Assembly: GCA_022710725.1 (NCBI GenBank)
Contig: JAKLGK010000006.1
Location: forward strand, 1 to 64,000
DNA length: 64,000 nucleotides
DNA from: Verrucomicrobiota bacterium
Lineage (GTDB): Bacteria; Verrucomicrobiota; Kiritimatiellia; CAIQIC01; JAGNIJ01
Direction of reading: 5' to 3'
The translations under genes were made by a program, and so were the position numbers. Shown piece after piece: positions 44,661 to 51,414 of the stretch; the stretch's first letter is position 1, and the number at the start of each line of letters is the position of its first letter. A model generated the notes under the pieces. That model made no database searches and was not told the DNA's origin. It saw nothing but the letters and a program-made list of their open reading frames with translations.

Positions 44661-45905
44661 ATGCCGCGATTTAAATATACGGCCCGCTCGCGCACCGGCG
44701 AGAAGGTGGAGGGGGTCATCGAGGCCGCGGACCGCCGGGCGGCGCTGGTCCAGATCGAGCGGCAGGGCCAGGTGCCGGTGTCGGTGGCCGAGGCGGCCCT
44801 CGCGGCGACGGCGAAGCCCGCCCGGCGCTCTTGGTTCTCGTTCGAGCGCAAGACCCCGCGCGCGGCCCGGATGAAGATCAAGGAAGTGCTGCTCCTGACC
44901 CGGGAATTGAGCGACCTGCTGGCCAGCGGCATGACCCTCGGCGACGCGTTGCACACCCTCTCCCGTCGGAAGACCGGCAAGGCCCAGGACCGGCTGGTCG
45001 AGGAACTCCGCGACGAGATCATCCAGGGGACGAGCTTGAGCGAGGCGCTGTCCCGGCGGTCGGACTCGTTCCCCCCGCTCTATGTCAGCATGGTGCGGGC
45101 CGGCGAGGCGAGCGGCCAGCTGGCCGAGGTGCTCGAGCGCCTGAGCGCGCACTACGAGCGCGTGCAGGAGACCCGCGAGAAGGTATTGATGGCGCTGATC
45201 TACCCCGCCATCGTGCTGGGCGTGGGCATCCTGACGCTGGTGTTCTCCATGATCTTCGTCGTGCCGCGCTTTACGGCCATCTTCGAGCAGCTCGGCAGCT
45301 CGCTGCCGCTGCCGACCCGGATCCTGATCGGGATGAGCGACGCGTTCGTGAAATACGGGTGGGCGCTGCTGGGCGTGATCGTGGCGGCGACCGTGCTCGT
45401 GCGCCGCTACCTCGCGACCGCCGCCGGGCGCCGGGCCTGGCACCGCCTGCAGCTGCACGTGCCCGTGATCCGCCTCATCGTCACCTCCAACGCCTACATC
45501 CACTTCGCGCGCACGCTTTCCTCGCTGCTGGAAAACGGGGTGCAGGTGCTCCAGGCGCTGTCCATCGTCGAGGATACCGTGGGCAACGTGGTCATCGCCG
45601 GGGCGATCCGCGACGCCCGCGAACAGGTGACGGACGGGGCGACCATCTCCGGGCCGCTGGCCGCCGGCAAGGTGTTCCCGCCGCTGCTGACGGACATGCT
45701 GGCGGTGGGCGAACAGGCCGGCGACATGAGCTCGGCGCTGAAGCACATCGCCAAACGGTACGACGACGAGCTCAACCGGGCCGTCAAGATCCTGACGACC
45801 GTGCTGGAGCCGGTCCTGATGCTCCTGATGGCCATCATGGTCGGCTTCGTCGCCGTCAGCATGCTGCTGGCCGTCTTCGACATGACGAACGGGCTGAACG
45901 TGTAG
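44661..45905 (+). CDS. gspF: Type II secretion inner-membrane platform protein GspF
   Basis: 414 residues with the two tandem T2SSF domains: first KIKEVLLLTRELSDLLASGM, second ARTLSSLLENGVQVLQALSI. Three membrane helices lie at about 178-200 (IYPAIVLGVGILTLVFSMIF), 228-250 and near the C-terminus (VLMLLMAIMVGFVAVSML). The N-terminal PRFKYTARSRTGEKVEG is family-typical. GspF connects the ATPase to the pseudopilus. It begins 54 bp after gspE. Confidence 0.96.
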   Translation: MPRFKYTARSRTGEKVEGVIEAADRRAALVQIERQGQVPVSVAEAALAATAKPARRSWFSFERKTPRAARMKIKEVLLLTRELSDLLASGMTLGDALHTLSRRKTGKAQDRLVEELRDEIIQGTSLSEALSRRSDSFPPLYVSMVRAGEASGQLAEVLERLSAHYERVQETREKVLMALIYPAIVLGVGILTLVFSMIFVVPRFTAIFEQLGSSLPLPTRILIGMSDAFVKYGWALLGVIVAATVLVRRYLATAAGRRAWHRLQLHVPVIRLIVTSNAYIHFARTLSSLLENGVQVLQALSIVEDTVGNVVIAGAIRDAREQVTDGATISGPLAAGKVFPPLLTDMLAVGEQAGDMSSALKHIAKRYDDELNRAVKILTTVLEPVLMLLMAIMVGFVAVSMLLAVFDMTNGLNV

Positions 45906-46008
45906 CGCGCGGGACGCCTTGCGGCCCGGCGCGGGATCGGGTAGGGTGCGGAAGGGGAAGCCGGCGGTTGAACCGTTGCGGCTTCCGAGCGGTCCAAAGG
46001 ATATGAAC

Positions 46009-46431
46009 ATGAAAAACTACGAACGCCAGGCCGTCCGCCGGGCGCGGCAGGGCGGTTTCACGCTGATCGAGATGCTGCTGGTCGTGGTGATCATCGGCAT
46101 GCTGGCCACCATCGTCACCGTGTCGATCCCCAAGCACATGCGGAAGGCGCGCGAGAGCAAGGCGGCCGCCGACATCCAGTCCATCGGGATCGCGATCCAG
46201 TCCTATTACATGGAGGAGGGGAAGTACCCCGGCAGCCTGGACCTCCTCACCAGCGGCGACGACCCCTACCTGGACAAGGGGATCCCCAAGGATCCCTGGG
46301 GCAACGCCTATACCTACAGCTATCCCGGCGCGCACAAGCCCTTCAAATTCGACCTCGCCTCCATGGGGGAGGACGGCGTCCCGAGCGACGATGACGTGGC
46401 CAACTGGAAACAGGACGCATCGAAGCCCTAG
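46009..46431 (+). CDS. gspG: Major pseudopilin GspG
   Basis: 140 residues. A type III signal with cleavage at GG|FTLIEMLLVVVIIGMLA, a long N-terminal helix, and a C-terminal part with DPWGNAYTYSYPGAH and the calcium-loop region FDLASMGEDG..DDDVANW, as in GspG. The ATG at 46009 lies 8 bp after AAAGG; the ATG at 46003 is too close. GspG forms the shaft of the pseudopilus. The prepilin peptidase needed for cleavage is not in the window. Confidence 0.95.
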   Translation: MKNYERQAVRRARQGGFTLIEMLLVVVIIGMLATIVTVSIPKHMRKARESKAAADIQSIGIAIQSYYMEEGKYPGSLDLLTSGDDPYLDKGIPKDPWGNAYTYSYPGAHKPFKFDLASMGEDGVPSDDDVANWKQDASKP

Positions 46432-47005
46432 TCGGCGCGCCGCGGGCCGGTCCGTTCCGCCGCGGGGGGAACGGCGCCGGGCGGGTTTCACGCTGATCGA
46501 GCTGCTGCTCGTCGTGGTCATCATCCTGCTGGCCTCGTTCGTCGCCATGCCCTCGCTGGTGCGCTCCATGCGCGGGGCCCGCCTCCGGTCCAGCCTGCGG
46601 ACCACGATCATGGCGCACCGGTACACGCGCAGCCTGGCCGTCCTCGAGCAGAAATACGCCGCCATCTCCTTCGACACCGAGAAGCAGACGATCGAGGTCG
46701 TGACCGTCGCGACCAGCGGGGGCGGAATCCCCGACAGCCGGTTCATCGAGGACCTGGCGCAGCCCGAGGAGCCCCTCGAGGCCCAGGTGACGCCCGACAT
46801 GGCCCGCTCCCTCGAGGAGGGGGTGCGGATAAGCGACTTCCGGTTCGAGGGCGAGGGTATCGAGAAGGAGGGCGTCTACCTCGTCCGCTACTATCCCAAC
46901 GGGATGTGCGACGGCTACAGCCTGCGCCTGGCCGACGAGAAGGGCAAGGAAGTGGAGATCACCGTCGAGCGGTTCTCCGGCCAGGTCGAGGTGAAAGACC
47001 TGTGA
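46391..47005 (+). CDS. gspH: Minor pseudopilin GspH-like
   Basis: 204 residues. The only in-frame start is the ATG at 46391, 41 bp inside gspG, giving an unusually long basic leader of about 31 residues before AG|FTLIELLLVVVIILLAS. The globular part (RSSLRTTIMAHRYTRSLAVL, FDTEKQTIEVVTV) fits the GspH family loosely. The stop overlaps the next start (GTGA). It is expected at the pseudopilus tip together with I, J and K. Confidence 0.85.
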   Translation: MTWPTGNRTHRSPSRRAAGRSVPPRGERRRAGFTLIELLLVVVIILLASFVAMPSLVRSMRGARLRSSLRTTIMAHRYTRSLAVLEQKYAAISFDTEKQTIEVVTVATSGGGIPDSRFIEDLAQPEEPLEAQVTPDMARSLEEGVRISDFRFEGEGIEKEGVYLVRYYPNGMCDGYSLRLADEKGKEVEITVERFSGQVEVKDL

Positions 47006-47454
47006 GGCCTCATTCCAACGCGCCGGGCCGGATGCCCCGCCGCCGCGCGGGGCTGACCCTGATCGAGGTCATGCTGGCCATCGCCATTCTGGGGCTGGGC
47101 CTGGTCGCCCTGATCACGACGATTTCCCGCTGCCTCGGCGTCGTCCGGCAGGCGCGCAATTTCCAGACGGCGCGGCACCTGCTGGCCCGGGCCGAACTCG
47201 AGAATGCGCTCCAGCTCGAGGAGCAGATCGAGGAGGGCGCCGAGGAGGGCGGATTCGACGGCGCCCCGTCCGAGTACCGCTGGAGCCGGACCGTCGAGCG
47301 TTTCGGCCGCGAGGAGGACGGGCTCTTCACGGTGACCTGGCGGGTCACGTGGTCGGAGAAGGGGCGGGCCTCCTCCGAGGAGGTCGTGACGCGCCTGTAT
47401 GCCCCGGAGGTCAAAGAAGGCGGCAGCTTCACGGGGCCGGGAGGGCCGCGTTGA
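47002..47454 (+). CDS. gspI: Minor pseudopilin GspI-like
   Basis: 150 residues. The GTG at 47002 overlaps the gspH stop; an internal ATG at 47032 is an alternative. Prepilin signal RRRAG|LTLIEVMLAIAILGLGL, where the +1 residue is Leu rather than Phe. The C-terminal domain has YRWSRTVERFGREEDGLFTV and VTWSEKGR. Its place between gspH and gspJ supports GspI. Confidence 0.87.
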   Translation: MRPHSNAPGRMPRRRAGLTLIEVMLAIAILGLGLVALITTISRCLGVVRQARNFQTARHLLARAELENALQLEEQIEEGAEEGGFDGAPSEYRWSRTVERFGREEDGLFTVTWRVTWSEKGRASSEEVVTRLYAPEVKEGGSFTGPGGPR

Positions 47455-47482
47455 GCGGCGGGCGCCGCCCCGCCGGAACACC

Positions 47483-48280
47483 ATGAGCGCGCGAACCACA
47501 AGGACGGGCCGGGCGGCGTTCACGCTCATCGAGGTGCTGGTCGCCGTCGCGATCATGGCCGTGGCGTTCGCCATCGTCTGGAGCACCTTCACCGCGGCGG
47601 TCAACGGCTGGCAGCGCGGCACGAAGCTGCTCGACCAGCTTCACCGCGGCGACTTCGTCATGGAGCAGCTCGTCCTCGCCCTGCGCTCGGCGGCGTTCTT
47701 CTCCAACCGCCCGGACAAGTACGGGTTCCGCCTCGACGAGAGCGGCGGCGGGGAAGGCTCGCGCGACACGATGAGCTGGGTCACCTCCGGCATGGCCTTT
47801 CTCCCGCCGGATTCCCCGCTGGCCAACGGGCTGCACCGGCTCGAGTTCGGGCTGGATACCGACGACGAGGGCCGCCCCGCCGTGGCCATCCGGGCCTGGC
47901 CGCACCTGGCCGACGAGGAGGAGTCGGACGTCAAGGGCGAGCCGTGGTTCGTCTCGACCGAGATCAAGGGCTTCCGGTGCCGGACGTACAACGCCGAGGA
48001 CGAGAAGTGGGAGCACGAGTGGGAGAACACCAACTCCGTCCCGCGGCTCGTGGAGCTCACGTTGTATCTTCAGCCCTTCGAGGATTACGAGGAGCCGCAG
48101 AAGATCCAGCGTCTCGTGGAAATCCCCATCGCGCCGCCGCTGGACGAGGCGGCCAAGTCCTCGGGGGAGGCGGGCGGGGCGGCGGAAACGCCGACGCCGG
48201 AAGCGGGCGGCGAAACGCCGGCGGGGACCGAGGGGGAAACGGGCGGGGCCGGCGCGCCCGCGCAGGAGGGCGGGAAATGA
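47483..48280 (+). CDS. gspJ: Minor pseudopilin GspJ-like
   Basis: 265 residues. Prepilin signal TGRAA|FTLIEVLVAVAIMAVAF with Ala instead of Gly at -1, which may affect cleavage. The body has VMEQLVLALRSAAFF and GLHRLEFGLDTDDEG. A Pro/Gly/Glu-rich tail of about 45 residues is unusual for GspJ. The gspK ATG overlaps the stop. Confidence 0.88.
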   Translation: MSARTTRTGRAAFTLIEVLVAVAIMAVAFAIVWSTFTAAVNGWQRGTKLLDQLHRGDFVMEQLVLALRSAAFFSNRPDKYGFRLDESGGGEGSRDTMSWVTSGMAFLPPDSPLANGLHRLEFGLDTDDEGRPAVAIRAWPHLADEEESDVKGEPWFVSTEIKGFRCRTYNAEDEKWEHEWENTNSVPRLVELTLYLQPFEDYEEPQKIQRLVEIPIAPPLDEAAKSSGEAGGAAETPTPEAGGETPAGTEGETGGAGAPAQEGGK

Positions 48281-49329
48281 CGCGCCGACGACATCCGGCG
48301 CGGGCCGCCAACGCCTCTCTTCCTCCTTCCTCCAGGCGGGGCTCCGCGCTGATCATCGCCCTCTGGGTCCTGCTGGCCCTGGCCCTCCTGGTCAGCGGGT
48401 TCGCCTTCGACATGGCCGTGGAGGCGGGCGTCACCGGCCATTACCGGAACCGCCTCAAGGCCCAGTACCTGGCCCAGGCCGGCGTGGAGCAGGCCCGGTC
48501 GGTCATCATGCGCAGCCTCGACGTCAAGAGCGACGCGCCCGAGGAGGACGAGGACGAGGACGCGTGGGTCCGGGCGCTCAATCTCTCGCGCGGAGTGGCG
48601 GTCTCCGGGATGACGATCGAGCTGGGCGCGGGCCGCTTCACGCTGGATATCATCCCCGAGCAGGGCCGGCGCAACGTGCACATGCTGGCCGATGAGGACT
48701 GGGAGGAAATCCTCGACCAGGCCAACATCCCGCAGGAACGGTGGGGCGCGCTCATCGACTGCTTCAACGACTGGGTGGACGAGGGCGACGAGCACCGGCT
48801 GCTGGGGGCCGAGTCCGACGATTCCTTCTACGAGGACCGCGGCTACGAATGCAAGAACGCGGCCCTGGACACCATCGACGAACTGCTCCTGATCAAGGGC
48901 TTCTCGCAGGCGGTGGTTTTCGGCGGAGTGTCCGAGGAGGACGACGGGGAGACCCTGGAGGGGATCGCCCGCTGGCTGACCACGTGGGGCGACGGCAAGG
49001 TCAACCTCAACACCGCCTCGCGCGAGGTGCTGCTGACCGTGTCCGGGCTCAACGAGCAGGATGTCGAGGCCCTGCTGGAGGGGCGGAAGGGGCCGGACGG
49101 CGTGGAAGGAACGAAGGACGACGGTTTTGACAGCGTGGAAAAGGCCATGTCCTACATCGGCCTGACGAACCCGGCGGCAGCCGAACGGCTGACCACCAAG
49201 GGCGAAAGCATCCTGCGCGTGGTTTCCATCGGCGAGGTCGAGGGGGTCCGCAACGGGATCTGGTGCATCCTGCGGGCCGCGGACAAGAAAGTCACGCCGC
49301 TGTTCTGGAGGGAGGAGCCGTTGGAGTAG
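48277..49329 (+). CDS. gspK: Minor pseudopilin GspK
   Basis: 350 residues. The start at 48277 overlaps the gspJ stop (ATGA) with AGGAGG upstream. Short prepilin-like leader SSRRG|SALIIALWVLLALALLVSG, without the Glu at +5, which is characteristic of GspK. The large globular domain has LAQAGVEQARS, NVHMLADEDWEEILDQ, the helix-hairpin region DGKVNLNTASREVLL and ADKKVTPLFWREEP. GspK caps the pseudopilus tip. It ends the first gsp block; a short CCTGAAC repeat and a probable new promoter follow. Confidence 0.93.
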   Translation: MTRRRHPARAANASLPPSSRRGSALIIALWVLLALALLVSGFAFDMAVEAGVTGHYRNRLKAQYLAQAGVEQARSVIMRSLDVKSDAPEEDEDEDAWVRALNLSRGVAVSGMTIELGAGRFTLDIIPEQGRRNVHMLADEDWEEILDQANIPQERWGALIDCFNDWVDEGDEHRLLGAESDDSFYEDRGYECKNAALDTIDELLLIKGFSQAVVFGGVSEEDDGETLEGIARWLTTWGDGKVNLNTASREVLLTVSGLNEQDVEALLEGRKGPDGVEGTKDDGFDSVEKAMSYIGLTNPAAAERLTTKGESILRVVSIGEVEGVRNGIWCILRAADKKVTPLFWREEPLE

Positions 49330-49344
49330 AAAAAGGAATCGGGT

Positions 49345-49365
49345 CCTGAACCCTGAATCCTGAAC
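49345..49365. repeat. Three near-perfect copies of CCTGAAC
   Basis: CCTGAAC, CCTGAAT, CCTGAAC in tandem, 16 bp after the gspK stop. This is the same unit as the seven-copy array at 42643, so the two arrays bracket the gspE-gspK block. Confidence 0.85.
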
Positions 49366-49398
49366 ACCGGCGCCTTCCGGCCTGTCAGACTTCTTGCT

Positions 49399-49426
49399 TT
49401 GAAACATGGGCCGAAAGCTCTATTCT
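49399..49426 (+). promoter_or_regulatory. Promoter for the gspL-M-D block
   Basis: TTGAAA (49399-49404) and TATTCT (49421-49426) with a 16-bp spacer. Transcription would begin near 49433, which excludes the ATG at 49406 as a start on this transcript and favours the ATG at 49445. Confidence 0.6.
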
Positions 49427-49444
49427 GCGCGCGGTAAAACACCG

Positions 49445-50842
49445 ATGGGCGTGCAATATACAACGGGCATGGCGCTGCGGCCGGGCGCGGCCGAGTGGAC
49501 GGTCCTCCGCGAGTCCCGCAAGGGGCAGGAAGTGGTGGAGCACGGGCGCGCGGAGTGGGAGGTCGCCGGCGACGGCAACCCCTATGCCTCCCCGGAGGCC
49601 CAGGCCGCCCTGCGCAAGGCGGCGGGCCGGGTGCGCGGCGAAATCTCGGTGGCCGCGGAGTCCGCGAAAACACTCATGCGCGTGGTGGACCTGCCCTCGA
49701 CCGACCCCGCGGAGCTGGCCGGCATGGCCGAGTTGCAGGTGGACAAGTTCAGCCCTTTCCCGGTGGAACAGATGGGGATCGCCGTCGAGGCCCTGGTCGC
49801 CACGGAGAAGAGCACCCGGACCCTGATTGCCACGACCCAGCGCGAACTCGTCGAGCAGATCGGCGTCGCGCTGCGGAAGGCGGGGGTGCACGCCCACCGC
49901 GTGGACGTGGAGGTGCTGGGCTGGTGGCAGCTTCTGCGCGAGGCGAAGGCGATCCCGCCGAAGGGGCGGAAGGCCTTCCTCCTGATGGGGCCGGGCGGCG
50001 CCGAACTGGTCCTGGCGCGCGACGGCCAGCCCGTCCTCTTCCGTTCCCTCGGCGCGCCCGGCGCAACCCCGGAGGGCTTCCTGGAGGAAGTGGTCGAGGA
50101 GACCGCGTACACGCTGACGGCGGCCGAGTCGGAGATCGGTTCGGGCGATGCGGTGCCCCTGGAGATCCGCTACGCGAAGGACCGGCCCGCCGACAACCTG
50201 GCGGTGCGCCTGAAGGACGCCTGCGCCGTGGAGCCCTCGATGCTTTCCCTCGAAAGCCTGCCGCCGTTGAGCGAGGGCCTGGCCCACCGGGCGCTCGACG
50301 CCAACGCCCGCCGGTTCAGCCTGGCCCCGCCGGCGTGGGGGACGGAGGAGCAGAGCCGCGAGGTGCGGCGGAAGCTGCTGATCTGGTCGGCGGGGTTCCT
50401 GCTGGTCTGGCTGGCGGTGGTGGGCGGGCTGCTGGTAGGCCTCCGGATCCGCCGCCACCGGCAGGCCGGGCTGACCCGGAGCGTGGCCGCCCTCGAGGGC
50501 CCCGCCACGGAAGCGCGGGCCGTCCAGGACCGGGTGGAGGCGTTCGAGCGGTACACGGAGCGCTCGTTCTCCGCGCTCGAATGCCTGCGGACGGTCAGCT
50601 CCCTGCAGCCGCAGGGGATCGACCTGACGAGCTACGAATACAGCAAGGGCGAGGAGGTCGTGCTGCAGGGGGTGGCCGAGGTGGTGGATACCATCTTCGA
50701 TTTCTCCGAGGAGCTGAAGAAACAGTTCCCCTCCGCCAAGTCCTCCAACATCAATCCGTTGTCCAACGACCCGCAGAAGCGCTCCTTCACCATGACCATC
50801 GGGCTGCCGGGCGGCGCGGTCCCGGAGGAGGAGGCCCCGTGA
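49445..50842 (+). CDS. gspL: Type II secretion GspL/PilM-PilN-like protein
   Basis: 465 residues. N-terminal actin-like (PilM/GspL cytoplasmic) domain: MGVQYTTGMALRPGAAEWTV, GEISVAAESAKTLMRVVDLP, LQVDKFSPFPVEQM, AFLLMGPGGAELVL. A single membrane helix at about 318-340 (WSAGFLLVWLAVVGGLLVGL) is followed by a ferredoxin-like periplasmic domain (GIDLTSYEYSKGEEVVLQGV). GspL recruits GspE to the membrane. I use 49445 because a good promoter overlaps the ATG at 49406, which would add 13 residues. The stop overlaps the next start. Confidence 0.87.
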   Translation: MGVQYTTGMALRPGAAEWTVLRESRKGQEVVEHGRAEWEVAGDGNPYASPEAQAALRKAAGRVRGEISVAAESAKTLMRVVDLPSTDPAELAGMAELQVDKFSPFPVEQMGIAVEALVATEKSTRTLIATTQRELVEQIGVALRKAGVHAHRVDVEVLGWWQLLREAKAIPPKGRKAFLLMGPGGAELVLARDGQPVLFRSLGAPGATPEGFLEEVVEETAYTLTAAESEIGSGDAVPLEIRYAKDRPADNLAVRLKDACAVEPSMLSLESLPPLSEGLAHRALDANARRFSLAPPAWGTEEQSREVRRKLLIWSAGFLLVWLAVVGGLLVGLRIRRHRQAGLTRSVAALEGPATEARAVQDRVEAFERYTERSFSALECLRTVSSLQPQGIDLTSYEYSKGEEVVLQGVAEVVDTIFDFSEELKKQFPSAKSSNINPLSNDPQKRSFTMTIGLPGGAVPEEEAP

Positions 50843-51414
50843 AGATCAACCGGCGGGAAGCGGTCCTGGCCTGGTGCACGCTGGTGGTCGTGGCGCTGGG
50901 CGGCACCTACTGGTGGGGCCAGCCCGCATGGCAGGAATGGAAGGGCTTCACCCGGGATTCGGACTCCCTGCGCCGCCGTCAGCGGATCGCCCAGAAGCTC
51001 CTGGATGAGCAGCCCCAGGTCGAGGCCCGCATGGCGGAGTTGCGCAAGAGGCTCCCGTCCTACCCGGCGAACCGGGACATGTCGGACGAGATGCAGCGGC
51101 TCCTGCAGCAGACCGCCCGGGAGACCTCGCTGACCCTGAACCGCGGGAATCCGCGGGGCGAGAAGAACGCCGGCGTCCTGTACGAGCTGGCCCTCGAGTA
51201 CACGTGGGAGGCCGACCTCGAGCCCCTGGTCCGTTTCCTCTATGCTTTGCAGACCCGCGATGTTATCTTGGACATCCGGAAGCTGCGGGCGAGCCCGGTC
51301 CCCGGACAGCCCGGCCGGCTGAAGGGTTCTTTCACGGTGGATTGCGCGTACACCCGGGAAGAGGCCGACGCGGCGCCGGCTTCCCCCGGGGCCGGACCGG
51401 GGGCACAACCATGA
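50839..51414 (+). CDS. gspM: Type II secretion GspM/PilO-like protein
   Basis: 191 residues, GTG start overlapping the gspL stop (GTGA). One N-terminal membrane helix (VLAWCTLVVVALGGTYWWG), a coiled segment (SLRRRQRIAQKLLDEQPQVE), then a small ferredoxin-like domain (LYELALEYTWEADLEPLVRF, GRLKGSFTVDCAY). It pairs with GspL in the inner-membrane assembly. The sequence is short and diverged, so the call rests on architecture and position. Confidence 0.8.
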   Translation: MKINRREAVLAWCTLVVVALGGTYWWGQPAWQEWKGFTRDSDSLRRRQRIAQKLLDEQPQVEARMAELRKRLPSYPANRDMSDEMQRLLQQTARETSLTLNRGNPRGEKNAGVLYELALEYTWEADLEPLVRFLYALQTRDVILDIRKLRASPVPGQPGRLKGSFTVDCAYTREEADAAPASPGAGPGAQP

